Below are positions 9,457-17,945 of a stretch of 64,000 nt of DNA, in pieces. The notes under the pieces are model-generated. The model was not told where the DNA came from, did no database searches, and was given only the letters and a program-made list of their open reading frames with translations. Both the position numbers and the translations under genes were made by a program. Position 1 is the stretch's first letter; each line of letters begins with the position of its first letter. Origin of the DNA: an uncultured Sulfitobacter sp. (GTDB taxonomy: Bacteria; Pseudomonadota; Alphaproteobacteria; Rhodobacterales; Rhodobacteraceae); assembly GCF_947499945.1 (NCBI RefSeq), contig NZ_CANMQD010000002.1, positions 186,001 to 250,000 on the forward strand, written 5' to 3'.

Positions 9457-10157
9457 GGCACGATCTGGGGCGGCGTGTCGCGTGCAGGGGCCGCATCGGG
9501 TGGCTTGACGTAGTTGGGCGCGGGGCTGGGCGGGAAGGCCAGTGCCTCAAGGTATTTCTGTTCTGTCAGAGTTGCCATCAGCGCGGGGTCGGGCTGGTAT
9601 GGGTCGACATAGGGCGTTGCCCCGAAATGCCCTGAAATCTCATCTGCGCGGTGGCCAAATACGGCCATGCGCGAGCAGAGTTGCAAATCGTCTGGCAGAT
9701 GCGCGGGGTCGATCATCTGTGCTGAAATCTTGCCTGCATCTAAGCGCGAACCTTCGACATAAGCCATGTTGCGCGGTGCGAGAACGCTTATCAATGTGCC
9801 GTGCGGAACCGGTATGATGCCGTAGGTTAACTCAAACTGGTTCAGGCCAAATACCGGAATGCCGAGAGCGAGACCCAGGCCCCGCGCAGCCGATACCGAA
9901 ATGCGGATGCCCGTAAAATTCCCCGGTCCGGTGGCGACACCTATCGCATCAAGATCCGCGAGCGTCCAACCGCAAAGCGCCAAACGTTCCTCAATCAGGG
10001 GGAACAGCGCTTCGGCTTGGCCTTTTGCCATGTCGAGCACTTCGCCGCTGTAGTACCCATCAAAACCAGTCCCTACAGAGACGAAAGGCCCTGATGTATC
10101 AAACACCAGAACCTTCGGAGATTTCTTTTTAGTGTCCGGAAAGGCGGAACTAGGCAA
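9453..10157 (-). CDS. tsaB: tRNA threonylcarbamoyladenosine biosynthesis protein TsaB
   Basis: A 234-residue ASKHA-fold protein needed with TsaD/TsaE to make t6A37 in ANN-decoding tRNAs. Visible are FDTSGPFVSVG near the N terminus and GPGNFTGIRIS near residue 77. No ATG precedes the core; the likely start is TTG at 10157 inside the end of the NifU gene (8-nt overlap), so translation is probably coupled and weakly initiated. A GTG further in (V of VFDTS) is less likely because it would trim the first strand. Confidence 0.85.
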   Translation of the reverse strand: MPSSAFPDTKKKSPKVLVFDTSGPFVSVGTGFDGYYSGEVLDMAKGQAEALFPLIEERLALCGWTLADLDAIGVATGPGNFTGIRISVSAARGLGLALGIPVFGLNQFELTYGIIPVPHGTLISVLAPRNMAYVEGSRLDAGKISAQMIDPAHLPDDLQLCSRMAVFGHRADEISGHFGATPYVDPYQPDPALMATLTEQKYLEALAFPPSPAPNYVKPPDAAPARDTPPQIVP

Positions 10158-10710
10158 CAGGGCGCACTTCGGTCACTTCGGGGATGTAGTGGCGCAAAAG
10201 GTTCTCGATGCCCATTTTCAAAGTGAGCGTCGAGGAGGGGCAGCCCGCGCAAGCGCCTTGCATGTGAAGATAGACCACGCCGCGGTCAAAACCATGAAAA
10301 GTGATGTCGCCGCCGTCTTGAGCCACCGCAGGACGCACGCGGCTGTCGAGCAGCTCCTTGATCTGGCCGACAATAACGCCGTCTTCGCCTGTATGCTCGG
10401 CGTGACCTGACGTGACTTTATGATCCGCGCCCATGACAGGCTGACCTGATTGGAAATGCTCCATAATCGCACCGAGCAGACTTGGCTTAAGATGGTCCCA
10501 TTCCATATCGTCGGTTTTGGTAACGGTGACAAAGTCGATGCCAAAGAACACACCTGTCACACCTTCAACCGCGAACAGGCGCGTGGCCAGCGGGGACGTG
10601 GCGGCAGTGTCAGGTGTCGGGAAATCTGCAGTGCCCATTTCCAGCACGTTCTGACCGGGTAGAAACTTGAGCGTTGCGGGATTGGGTGTGGATTCTGTTT
10701 GGATAAACAT
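10150..10710 (-). CDS. NifU family Fe-S cluster scaffold/carrier (NfuA type)
   Basis: 186 residues from the ATG at 10710 (MFIQTESTPNPATLKF), which has CGGAGAT upstream. The N-terminal Nfu_N domain (residues about 1-90) is followed by a NifU C-terminal domain with the cluster-ligating CxxC in GACAGCPSS near residue 158. Such proteins deliver 4Fe-4S clusters to target enzymes; rimO nearby is a 4Fe-4S enzyme, but linkage is loose. First gene of the operon with tsaB and rimI. Confidence 0.85.
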   Translation of the reverse strand: MFIQTESTPNPATLKFLPGQNVLEMGTADFPTPDTAATSPLATRLFAVEGVTGVFFGIDFVTVTKTDDMEWDHLKPSLLGAIMEHFQSGQPVMGADHKVTSGHAEHTGEDGVIVGQIKELLDSRVRPAVAQDGGDITFHGFDRGVVYLHMQGACAGCPSSTLTLKMGIENLLRHYIPEVTEVRPVA

Positions 10711-10799
10711 CGTGCAATATCTCCGTCGAGGGTTGATCAAGATATGCGGATGCAGAGCCTGAATGTCAAGGGATTGGAATGATTCTAAACTGAGGGTAA

Positions 10800-11255
10800 T
10801 CAGGTGATCGCTTCTAGCTGCTCTTTGGTCAGGTCACCCGGAACGATTGTAATCGGGACAGGGAGCGAGCCTGAGTTGCGGCTAAGTTGGGTGACCAGCG
10901 GCCCCGGCCCTTTGCCGTCGGTGCCAGCCCCAAGGACCAGCACGCCAATCTCGCTGTCTTCTTTGATTTGTGCCATGATCTCGTCCACAGCTTGACCTTC
11001 GCGGATGACCAGTTCGGGATCAACGCCTTGGCGGTCGCGCATCCATTTGGCAAAGACTTCAAAGTGGACTTCGATCCGCTCGCGGGCTTCTTCACGCATG
11101 ATGTCGCCAACCCCGATCCAGTGGTTAAATTCTTCCGGGGGTATGACAGCGAGGACTTCGACGCCGCCGCCTGTTTTGGACGCTCGCATCGCAGCAAAGC
11201 GCATGGCGCTGAGGCATTCGCGGCTGTCATCAAGGACCACAAGAAACTTGCGCAT
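10800..11255 (-). CDS. Universal stress protein (UspA family)
   Basis: A 151-residue single UspA domain: N-terminal strand KFLVVLDDSRECL, and near residue 110 the ATP-type signature LGAGTDGKGPGPLVTQLSRNSG, close to the G-2x-G-9x-G(S/T) pattern. Probably a cytoplasmic nucleotide-binding stress protein. GGGAG precedes the ATG. It appears monocistronic, about 150 nt downstream of the aminotransferase stop. Confidence 0.8.
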   Translation of the reverse strand: MRKFLVVLDDSRECLSAMRFAAMRASKTGGGVEVLAVIPPEEFNHWIGVGDIMREEARERIEVHFEVFAKWMRDRQGVDPELVIREGQAVDEIMAQIKEDSEIGVLVLGAGTDGKGPGPLVTQLSRNSGSLPVPITIVPGDLTKEQLEAIT

Positions 11256-11374
11256 GATATTCTCCCTACATCGGTGGCGATCATGGCGCGGGCAGGCGCT
11301 TCATGCAATTGGCTTTTGAAGGTCCAGTCGGGTCAACCCGGGCATCAAACGGAGTTTTCTCAAATTCCGACCCA

Positions 11375-11391
11375 AAATTTTTGAAAAATTT
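11375..11391 (-). terminator. AT-rich palindrome after the aminotransferase gene
   Basis: AAATTTTT / AAAAATTT arms around a single G, 17 nt downstream of the aminotransferase stop. A closely similar palindrome follows the PCuAC gene at 43518-43530. A weak bidirectional terminator is possible; the stem is entirely AT. Confidence 0.25.
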
Positions 11392-11407
11392 GCCGCCTCC
11401 GCAAATG

Positions 11408-12286
11408 TTACACTTTTTGTGTAGCGGCCCAGTCCCAATACATCTCGCGCACGCGCTGGGTCACGGGATTGCCGTTACCGCCGACGCGGTAGGTTGTTTC
11501 GTCAAAGGCGCTGATCGGGGTGACTTTCATCATGTTGCCCGAGAGAAATATCTCGTCTGCCGCGTGAAAATCGTCAAAGCTCAGCACGCTTTCATGCACG
11601 TGCAGCCCATCGGCTCGCATATTCTCCATATGCCGCGCACGGGTGATCCCTGCGAGGAATGTACCATTGGGTACTGGAGTAAAGACTTCGCCGTCTTTTA
11701 CCATAAACACATTGGCCGAGGCGGTTTCAGCAACGTTTCCGATAGCATCAGCAACAAGCGCATTATTGAACCCTTTGCTGCGCGCCTCGGCCATCATGCG
11801 CGCATTGTTGGGATAGAGGCACCCAGCCTTGGCATTCACCACATTATCCTCAAGCACGGGACGGCGGAACCGTGTGCGAGTGAGGGTCGCGGAAGCCTCG
11901 GGCGGGGCCATAGGAATTTGTTCTAGCGAGACGGCAAAGCCTGTGGCCCCTTCGAGAGGAATGATGCCCAGCTCATCCCCCGCCAGCGCCCAGTACATGG
12001 GCCGGATATATACAGCTGCCTCGTGCGGATAGGCAGCAAGACCCTCGCGTACGATTGCAACCATGTCTTCGGTGCTCACGGTCGGGGTGATCATCAATGC
12101 ACGCGCCGAGCGGTTAATCCTTGCGCAATGCGCCTCAAGGTCTGGTGCCAGCCCGTCAAACAAGCGCGCACCGTCAAAGACAGTTGTCCCAAGCCATGCC
12201 CCGTGATCGGCAGCTTTCATCACGCTCAGATCGCCGTTGTGCCATGTGCCTTCGAAGTAGGTGCGGATGTTGGTACCAGTGGCCAT
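11408..12286 (-). CDS. Branched-chain amino acid aminotransferase-like protein (fold-type IV)
   Basis: A 292-residue PLP-dependent class IV aminotransferase. The DxxxxxGxxxFDGAR motif is HGAWLGTTVFDGARLF near residue 30, the probable PLP lysine is in VVNAKAGCLYPN near 164, and VAETASANVF follows. Known relatives transaminate branched-chain amino acids or act as D-amino-acid aminotransferases or ADC lyases; IlvE is the best guess. AGGAC lies 9 nt before the ATG. A small uncharacterised gene lies immediately upstream. Confidence 0.8.
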   Translation of the reverse strand: MATGTNIRTYFEGTWHNGDLSVMKAADHGAWLGTTVFDGARLFDGLAPDLEAHCARINRSARALMITPTVSTEDMVAIVREGLAAYPHEAAVYIRPMYWALAGDELGIIPLEGATGFAVSLEQIPMAPPEASATLTRTRFRRPVLEDNVVNAKAGCLYPNNARMMAEARSKGFNNALVADAIGNVAETASANVFMVKDGEVFTPVPNGTFLAGITRARHMENMRADGLHVHESVLSFDDFHAADEIFLSGNMMKVTPISAFDETTYRVGGNGNPVTQRVREMYWDWAATQKV

Positions 12287-12312
12287 GGGATGTGTCCTGT
12301 TGATTGGCGCAG

Positions 12313-12543
12313 TCAGGGTGCGCTGTGGTAAATGCCTTCGGGCAGGTTAAGTGCAGCTGCAAGATCGCGCAGCTGATTGGGCGATAGGGTGATTTTGCGG
12401 ACGCTGTCGGTTTCCGCATCCCACTGTTCCAGAGTTATGCGGGTGTCAAACGCGCTCAGGGTTACGTCCTCACGTAATGGCGTGTCACCCTCATCGACGA
12501 GGGTGATTACTGTCGCGTCAAATTCATGCTCAATGGTAAACAT
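12313..12543 (-). CDS. Small hypothetical protein
   Basis: 76 residues from an ATG at 12543 (MFTIEHEFDATVITLVDEG). An upstream extension is possible but would run into the region before the divergent M48 gene. Acidic, predicted mixed alpha/beta, no signal peptide or recognised domain; the segment LSPNQLRDLAAALNLPEG looks like a helix-turn-helix-sized helical hairpin, not assignable. Located 26 nt upstream of the aminotransferase, probably co-transcribed. Confidence 0.5.
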   Translation of the reverse strand: MFTIEHEFDATVITLVDEGDTPLREDVTLSAFDTRITLEQWDAETDSVRKITLSPNQLRDLAAALNLPEGIYHSAP

Positions 12544-12705
12544 GCAAACAACACTAACGGATAAGACCCCATGCGCAAGCTGTGCAATCATCGCAGCGGG
12601 TGGCACACCTTCGCGCAAACGACAGATCGCATCCTTATGAGGCTGGCACTGGCGGCTCAGCGTGCTAAATTACGCGGTGAACGCCCAGAAAAGGAAACCC
12701 TCCCG

Positions 12706-13419
12706 ATGATCATGCGCGCTATTGTTGCTTTGGGCCTTATCGCAGGGCTATCCGCCTGTGATGTTGTGCCTGCTGCGCCCACGGGGCCTGCACCCGCCAC
12801 AACGCCGAGCCAACCTTCGTCGGCTTCTATTCGCTCCAGTGCGCGTTCTTTTGTGCAGGTGGTGAATACTCTTGAGCCAGTCGCAGAGCGGGAGTGCAGG
12901 GCACGGACGCAAAACGTGAATTGCGATTTCAATATCGTGGTGGATGACCGACCCGATCAGCCGGCAAATGCATATCAGACGATAGACCAGCAGGGGCGGC
13001 CCATCATCGCCTTTACGCTCGCGCTTATTGCCGATGCCCGTAATGAGGACGAGCTCGCGTTTGTCATGGGGCATGAGGCGGCGCACCACATCGCAGGCCA
13101 CATAGGCCGACAGCAACAAAATGCGGTTGCAGGGGCTGTTATTTTTGCAGGGTTGGCCACGTTGAGCGGTGGTGATGCCAATGCAGTGCGCTCTGCGCAA
13201 GAACTTGGAGCGCAGGTTGGTGCGCGCAGCTATTCAAAGGAATTCGAGCTGGAGGCGGACGCCCTAGGCACAGTCATCACCCAAAAGGCCGGATATAATC
13301 CCCTGCGTGGCGCAGAATTTTTTACCCGTATTCCTGATCCCGGTGACAAATTTCTGGGAACGCATCCACCCAATGCATCGCGCATCGATGTGGTGCGCCG
13401 CACTGCGGCAGGTCTTTGA
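12706..13419 (+). CDS. M48-family metalloprotease, lipoprotein
   Basis: 237 residues from ATG 12706, chosen because AAGGA lies ten bases upstream and the product then starts with a lipoprotein signal (GLIAGLSAC, lipobox LSAC). Zinc motif HEAAH (in MGHEAAHHIAGH) near residue 121 and the third ligand region EFELEADALG near 180 place it in peptidase family M48, similar to outer-membrane quality-control proteases such as LoiP/BepA, here without TPRs. The central segment VILSGG-type loop is replaced by AGAVIFAGLATLSGG. Probably periplasmic face of a membrane. Confidence 0.8.
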   Translation: MIMRAIVALGLIAGLSACDVVPAAPTGPAPATTPSQPSSASIRSSARSFVQVVNTLEPVAERECRARTQNVNCDFNIVVDDRPDQPANAYQTIDQQGRPIIAFTLALIADARNEDELAFVMGHEAAHHIAGHIGRQQQNAVAGAVIFAGLATLSGGDANAVRSAQELGAQVGARSYSKEFELEADALGTVITQKAGYNPLRGAEFFTRIPDPGDKFLGTHPPNASRIDVVRRTAAGL

Positions 13420-13429
13420 ACTGGATCTG

Positions 13430-13690
13430 CTAGCTGCGTCTTAGTTGCAGTGTGATTCCGATCAGAGACATGGAAATCCAGAAGATCTGGATCATCGCCG
13501 AGGCGAGGTTGAAGCTGGAAGAGAGTCCGATAAGAACGCAACTTGAGGCGGTGAGGTTCATCGTGAAGTATAGAACCGACGGGCCACTGATAAAGCGGAA
13601 TGTGAGCAGCCCGTAGGTGAGGACATAAAGACAGAAGCCTGCAATGCCTATTAGCTCGGCCAAAGCCGATGGATGAGGGAATAATTGCAT
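13430..13690 (-). CDS. CBU_0592-like small membrane protein
   Basis: An 86-residue protein with three hydrophobic segments (about residues 8-28, 37-56 and 62-82). The pattern IGIAGFCLYVLTYGLLTF resembles the CBU_0592-type small membrane proteins, whose function is unknown. Convergent with the M48 gene 10 nt away. Confidence 0.6.
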   Translation of the reverse strand: MQLFPHPSALAELIGIAGFCLYVLTYGLLTFRFISGPSVLYFTMNLTASSCVLIGLSSSFNLASAMIQIFWISMSLIGITLQLRRS

Positions 13691-13838
13691 GGGTATTCGT
13701 CCCGATATAAATTGGTTGTGTTTGAAACGGTCGTGAAATGCGTAAATTTAAAACAAAGCCAAACAAAGATCGTATGTTGTGCAATATAATTACGCCAACC
13801 TGTGTGTTCAGCCAAGTCAGGTATTCCTGACTGTGCGT

Positions 13839-14192
13839 ATGTTGGGAATCATTCTTGCGGACCGTGGTAGCAAATATGCGGTATCGGGGTGTCCAGTCAC
13901 CAGCCGTGCCGACATTGATGCGGCGCTGAAATCGCTCAAACGGAACAAATCCTATGCGAGGGCGACCCATAATACGTGGGGAGCGCTTTTACCGCACGAT
14001 GGGCCAATTAAGGCCGATGACGGGGAGAGTGGAGCAGGCATGGTTATCCTGCGGATGCTGGAGCGCGATGGGATCATCGGGCATCTCGTTGTGGTGACGC
14101 GGTGGTATGGTGGCAAGCATTTGGGCGGTGACCGTTTTCGCCATGTGCAAACTTGTGTTCGAGACTACCTTGAGGAGCTGGCGGCGAATTAG
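13839..14192 (+). CDS. YigZ/IMPACT family protein, short form
   Basis: About 117 residues if started at ATG 13839 (MLGIILADRGSKYAV); a GTG at 13779 would add 20 residues of poor quality. The UPF0029 core is evident: ATHNTWGALL, DDGESGAGMVILRMLE, VVVTRWYGGKHLGGDRF. The C-terminal DUF1949 half of E. coli YigZ is absent. Known IMPACT proteins bind ribosomes/Gcn1; the bacterial role is unclear. Ends 4 nt into the convergent DCC gene. Confidence 0.7.
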   Translation: MLGIILADRGSKYAVSGCPVTSRADIDAALKSLKRNKSYARATHNTWGALLPHDGPIKADDGESGAGMVILRMLERDGIIGHLVVVTRWYGGKHLGGDRFRHVQTCVRDYLEELAAN

Positions 14193-14563
14193 GACTGCCG
14201 CCCCTGCCGCGCGATATGCCATCGATAAATCACTGGAGCGAGAACATAGTCGTAACCCAAGCAGGCAATACGGTGGATCACGGGCAAATTGAATAGTTTT
14301 GCGAGCCAGCGGGTTTGGGGTATTTCCCGCCAAAGGACGATGAACGCTGGTATCCCTGCTGTGATCTGACCGTCTTTACGCACGTGCAGCCGCCGCGCTG
14401 CCTGATCGGGCGTGATGCCCCACGCGTGCAGTTTTGACAGATCATTGAGATCGTCATACCGGATCGGCAGCGCCTGATCGTCGCTCAGCTTTGCGTAGTG
14501 GTTCACCTCGCGGCTGCACACGGGGCACTCGCCGTTATAGAGGACTTCGGTTTTCTCTGTCAT
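14189..14563 (-). CDS. DCC family (DUF393) thiol-disulfide oxidoreductase-like protein
   Basis: 124 residues from ATG 14563 (MTEKTEVLYNGECPVCSRE). The N-terminal YNGECPVC carries the CxxC of the DCC family, and a conserved DDLN segment follows near 45. The C-terminal half is hydrophobic around LAKLFNLPVIHRIACLGYDYVLAPVIYRW. Probably a membrane-associated thioredoxin-fold protein; partner unknown. Confidence 0.75.
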   Translation of the reverse strand: MTEKTEVLYNGECPVCSREVNHYAKLSDDQALPIRYDDLNDLSKLHAWGITPDQAARRLHVRKDGQITAGIPAFIVLWREIPQTRWLAKLFNLPVIHRIACLGYDYVLAPVIYRWHIARQGRQS

Positions 14564-14601
14564 GTTCAACAGATAGGGGTGCAAGGGGCCAAAGCCAGCC
14601 C

Positions 14602-14958
14602 CTAACGTGGTTTATTCCCGTCAATCCACCGCGACATGAGGCCACGGTCGCGAAAGCACTCTGGCGGGACCTGCGTGCGTTTAAGCCGCGCAATCCGCTC
14701 GGCAAAGCCGACCTGCTTGGAGGAGGGGTAATCGTTGAACTGACTTGGCGCGGGTTTGTGCGCGTCGATCCATTTAGACATGCGCGCGCGGTCTTGGGTA
14801 ATGCCTGCGGGCAGTTCCGAGTGCGTCTTTTCCGCCAGCGATTTGGCATATTCGATCTGCTTTTCCGTAGCAGGCGTGGGTGTCGGCAGTGGCAATTCGG
14901 CCTGTGTGGCGGACTGCGCTGTGTCAAAGAGATCGGTAAACGTAGTTTGATACGACAT
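14602..14958 (-). CDS. SOS-controlled protein with two copies of a topoisomerase-tail-like motif
   Basis: A 118-residue soluble protein built from an acidic N-terminal stretch (1-30) and two repeats of about 40 residues. Repeat 1 reads ATEKQIEYAKSLAEK..DRARMSKWIDAHKP; repeat 2 reads SSKQVGFAERIARLK..DRGLMSRWIDGNKP. The repeat resembles the short helical modules at the C-termini of some bacterial type IA topoisomerases (from memory, not searched). GGGAG precedes the ATG by seven bases. Its promoter contains a consensus alphaproteobacterial LexA box, so DNA-damage induction is expected. Function unknown; a small DNA-binding damage-response protein is the inference. Confidence 0.7.
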   Translation of the reverse strand: MSYQTTFTDLFDTAQSATQAELPLPTPTPATEKQIEYAKSLAEKTHSELPAGITQDRARMSKWIDAHKPAPSQFNDYPSSKQVGFAERIARLKRTQVPPECFRDRGLMSRWIDGNKPR

Positions 14959-15307
14959 GGGATGCTCCCTGTTCTTGTTCTACATTCAATATAGAACAGA
15001 GAGGGAACATTGCAAGTAAAGTTGTGTTTCACTCCTTGGTTATGGTTTAAATGTTAACCGAGGCATCCAGATGACACCTGTTCTGCTGCGTCTGGGGCGG
15101 AAGAAATGGGCGTCCAGTTTTTGTCTAGAGTGCTGAGCAAAGTTTTCGCTTGGATCTAGTCCTTCAACGGCGGCCTCTGAAGAACTGTTCAACAAACCGT
15201 CGTTTTTGGAAAGCCGTATAGGCGCAGAGAATGTCCCATTGAACCCAATTTGCATTCCGCATTAATTCAAAAGACAGTCGGAAAATACCTTATAGGAGAT
15301 GGTAAAG
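14959..15307. other. Intergenic region between divergent genes
   Basis: 349 nt with no convincing gene. It holds the LexA-type promoter of the leftward gene (14988-15015). A 71-codon minus-strand frame at 15040-15255 starts with ATG but has no ribosome site or recognisable product. GTTCTA and TAGAAC arms flank the -10 element of the SOS promoter. Confidence 0.5.
14988..15015 (-). promoter_or_regulatory. LexA-repressed promoter (SOS box within the -35/-10 spacer)
   Basis: Reading the minus strand: TTGCAA (-35, 15015-15010), then GTTCCCTCTCTGTTC (15008-14994), which is exactly GTTC-N7-GTTC, then TATATT (-10, 14993-14988). The spacer is 16 nt. GTTC-N7-GTTC is the established LexA operator of Rhodobacter and related alphaproteobacteria, and placement between the core elements is what repression requires. 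The controlled gene starts at 14958. Confidence 0.7.
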
Positions 15308-15867
15308 ATGGTGGATGTGCGATGGCAGGCTTGGAACGACAATGGATTGGAACACTGCGTTGTCGAGACTAACGAAGGTGGCATGAATCTGACCGGTGCC
15401 GTCGTGGGCGCAAGAGAGACAAAATATGGTGCGTTCTATTCCGTTCGAACTGACGAATTTTTCGCACAAAGGAAGTTCGTGTCCAGTATGCCAGCGGCCC
15501 AGTTTTGCATATTGAGGCAGATGGTTGCGGAAACTGGCTTGATCTTGTCGCGGGATCGTCTTTGGAACACCTGAACGGATGCATTGATGTAGATATTGGT
15601 GTGACACCGGCTACCAATGCACTGCCAATCAAACGTCTCGGCCTCTCGGCTGGTGAAAGTCGTGAAATCCTAGCAGCATACGTGCCGCTACCTAGTCAGA
15701 TTGCGGATGCCTTTATTCCGGCACGCGCTGAACAGCGATACACCTGTCTCGAAGTTGGCAGGCTCTACCGCTATGAAGGGTTGTTTCGGAATTTTACAGC
15801 GGAGCTGGAAATTGATGGGGCTGGTATCGTGCTCGATTACCCCGATACGTTCAAACGGCTTAGATAG
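15308..15867 (+). pseudogene. Putative glycolipid-binding (DUF1089) gene, single-base frameshift
   Basis: Two overlapping frames together give one protein. The start is ATG 15308 with TAGGAG nine bases upstream. The first frame encodes WQAWNDNGLEHCVV.. to about SVRTDEFF; the second continues RTKEVRVQYASGPVLHIEADG through CIDVDIGVTPATNALPI and ends YPDTFKRL. This is the full-length order of the DUF1089 glycolipid-binding family (about 185 residues). Adding one T to the T5 run at 15458-15462 restores the frame. It is either a recent pseudogene or a homopolymer sequencing error. Confidence 0.7.
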
Positions 15868-15881
15868 ACTAATTATTCAAC

Positions 15882-15915
15882 ACATGTTCCAAAAACGCTC
15901 GTTTTTGGAACATGT
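15882..15915. repeat. Perfect 16-bp inverted repeat
   Basis: ACATGTTCCAAAAACG and its exact reverse complement separated by CT. Located 15 nt after the glycolipid-binding gene and 155 nt before the rimO stop. A bidirectional terminator is possible (A5 and T5 within the stem), but the outer stem is not GC-rich and no T-run follows. Confidence 0.6.
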
Positions 15916-16027
15916 CAAAACCACCGCGATTAAAGCGGCCACAAACCCCGTTCAAAAAATAGGTAGTTGTTGAAGGTTTTTGTGCCTGCTGTGAAAGGGG
16001 GCCTTTAATAATGCCGCAGAATGGATG

Positions 16028-16067
16028 CTCTGGAGAGGGGCAGCAGTGACGGTGCGCCTCTCCAGAG
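16028..16067 (-). terminator. rimO: Hairpin immediately after rimO
   Basis: An 11-bp perfect stem CTCTGGAGAGG / CCTCTCCAGAG with an 18-nt loop, starting 4 nt past the rimO stop. No T-run follows in the minus direction, so it may protect the mRNA 3' end or support factor-dependent termination. Confidence 0.35.
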
Positions 16068-16070
16068 AGC

Positions 16071-17447
16071 TCAAGTTGGCACAACGCGCCCCCACAGATC
16101 ATACTCACCCGCTTCCTCCACCTCGACCGTGACGATATCGCCCACGGTCAGCGCCTCATGGCCCTCGTCGATAAACAGGTTTCCGTCGATCTCTGGTGCG
16201 TCGGCTTTCGTGCGGCAGGTTGCGGCGTCTTCGTCTATTTCGTCGATGATCACGTCCATGCGCTTGCCGACTTTGGCCTGCAGCTTGGCCTCGGAGATTG
16301 CTTGGGCCTTTTCCATAAAGCGGTTCCAGCGGTCTTGTTTCACATCCGCGTCCACATGATCGGGCAGCGCGTTGGAGCGTGCGCCCGCAACATTTTCATA
16401 TTGGAAGCAGCCGACGCGGTCGAGTTGGGCCTCGTCCATCCAATCCAGTAGCGTCTGGAATTCCGCCTCAGTCTCACCGGGATAGCCGACGATGAAGGTC
16501 GAGCGCAGGGTAATATCGGGACAGACCTCGCGCCATGCTGCGATCTCGTCGAGGGTTTTGCTTGCCGCGGCGGGGCGGGCCATGCGTTTCAGGACATCGG
16601 GATGGGCGTGTTGGAACGGGATGTCGAGGTATGGCAGGACCAGACCATCTGCCATGAGCGGGATGAGTTTGCGCACATGGGGGTAGGGATAGACGTAATG
16701 CAGGCGTACCCATGCACCTAATGACCCGAGATCACGGGCAAGGTCGGTGATATGCGCGCGGTGGCCGCGATCTTCGGCGTGTTTGATGTCAACACCGTAG
16801 GCGGAGGTGTCTTGGGAAATGACCAGCAGCTCTTTGACGCCACTCTCGACCAGCTTTTCAGCTTCGCGGATGATCGCGTGGGCGGGGCGGGATTGGAGTT
16901 TGCCGCGCATGTCGGGGATGATGCAGAATTTGCACTTGTGGTTACAGCCCTCGGAAATCTTGAGGTAGCTGAAGTGGCGCGGGGTGAGCGACACGCCAGA
17001 CGCAGGCAGCAGGTCGATGAACGGATCGGGGGAGGGCGGCACGGCAAGGTGCACGGCGTCTAAGACCTGCTCGTATTGGTGCGGGCCCGTGACGGCGAGG
17101 ATGCGAGGGTGGTGTTCGCGGATATAATCAGGCTCGGCGCCCAAGCAGCCTGTTACGATCACGCGTCCATTTTCGGTGAGCGCTTCGCCAATGGCGTCGA
17201 GGCTCTCGGCTTTGGCGGAATCCAGAAAGCCGCAGGTGTTCACGATCACGGCGTCTGCGCCCGAATAGTCAGGGGAGATTGCATAGCCTTCGGCGCGCAA
17301 GCGGGTGAGGATGCGCTCACTGTCCACCAACGCTTTGGGGCAACCAAGGCTGACCATGCCAATGGTCGGCTGGCCTGTGCGCTTTGGCTCGGAGAAGGTG
17401 GCTCGGGGGGCCAGATCGGGGCGGAGGCTTGGGGGATTTGTGCTCAT
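16071..17447 (-). CDS. rimO: Ribosomal protein S12 (Asp) methylthiotransferase RimO
   Basis: 458 residues with the three RimO/MiaB domains: UPF0004 ([17 protein letters not shown] near 30), radical SAM with CNHKCKFC near 170, and a C-terminal TRAM domain. The GCPK start of the N-terminal domain and absence of MiaB features favour RimO. It beta-methylthiolates an aspartate of ribosomal protein S12 using two 4Fe-4S clusters. Full family length. Confidence 0.9.
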   Translation of the reverse strand: MSTNPPSLRPDLAPRATFSEPKRTGQPTIGMVSLGCPKALVDSERILTRLRAEGYAISPDYSGADAVIVNTCGFLDSAKAESLDAIGEALTENGRVIVTGCLGAEPDYIREHHPRILAVTGPHQYEQVLDAVHLAVPPSPDPFIDLLPASGVSLTPRHFSYLKISEGCNHKCKFCIIPDMRGKLQSRPAHAIIREAEKLVESGVKELLVISQDTSAYGVDIKHAEDRGHRAHITDLARDLGSLGAWVRLHYVYPYPHVRKLIPLMADGLVLPYLDIPFQHAHPDVLKRMARPAAASKTLDEIAAWREVCPDITLRSTFIVGYPGETEAEFQTLLDWMDEAQLDRVGCFQYENVAGARSNALPDHVDADVKQDRWNRFMEKAQAISEAKLQAKVGKRMDVIIDEIDEDAATCRTKADAPEIDGNLFIDEGHEALTVGDIVTVEVEEAGEYDLWGRVVPT

Positions 17448-17486
17448 GCGCTGGCTATAATCTACGCAGGTGGGTTCGGCAATCGG

Positions 17487-17942
17487 TCAGAGTTTGGTGA
17501 CGGGTAAACCCGCCGCAAGCCACCCCGGCCCCGCGCCAGAGCCGAGCATGCCTTCGGGCACGTCGATGATATTGGTGAAGCCAGCCTCCGTCAGCTGCCC
17601 TGCCAGATAACGCGAGCGTACGCCGCGCGCGCAGATGAGGGCGATGCGGTCATTGGGGTCGGGCACAAGCGCCAGCAGCTTTTGTGCAAACTCAGGATCG
17701 CGCATGTCGAGCGGGATTGCACCCTGCGCGATACCCGTCGCGGCCCATTCATCAGGGCGGCGGATGTCGATGAGGGTTATGCGTCCCTCAATCGCCGCTG
17801 CATAAGCTGCGCTGACGTTCATGCCGTCCTCCTCCCTTGCGCCGATGTTGTACCACCGTGCCAGAGCTACGCCGCCAACACTGGCGATTGCGGTTCCGAT
17901 TACAACACGGCGGGTCAGCTTGGGGGAGGAGGGGGTAGCCAT
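17487..17942 (-). CDS. Rhodanese-like domain protein, membrane-anchored or exported
   Basis: 151 residues. The N terminus KLTRRVVIGTAIASVGGVALA is a hydrophobic segment with twin arginines, so Tat export or a signal anchor is likely. The rhodanese domain spans about 40-150, with DIRRPDEWAATGIA and the active-site loop CARGVRS (Cys present). Probably acts on thiosulfate or persulfide sulfur at the periplasmic side. Three nt downstream of the YHS gene would be reached next on the same strand (TGA/ATG spacing 3), so the two are co-transcribed. Confidence 0.8.
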   Translation of the reverse strand: MATPSSPKLTRRVVIGTAIASVGGVALARWYNIGAREEDGMNVSAAYAAAIEGRITLIDIRRPDEWAATGIAQGAIPLDMRDPEFAQKLLALVPDPNDRIALICARGVRSRYLAGQLTEAGFTNIIDVPEGMLGSGAGPGWLAAGLPVTKL

Positions 17943-17945
17943 GGA

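Noticed and set aside
15040..15255. 71-codon minus frame before the glycolipid-binding gene
   Set aside because: No ribosome site, no recognisable family, and it would cover the promoter region of the divergent genes.
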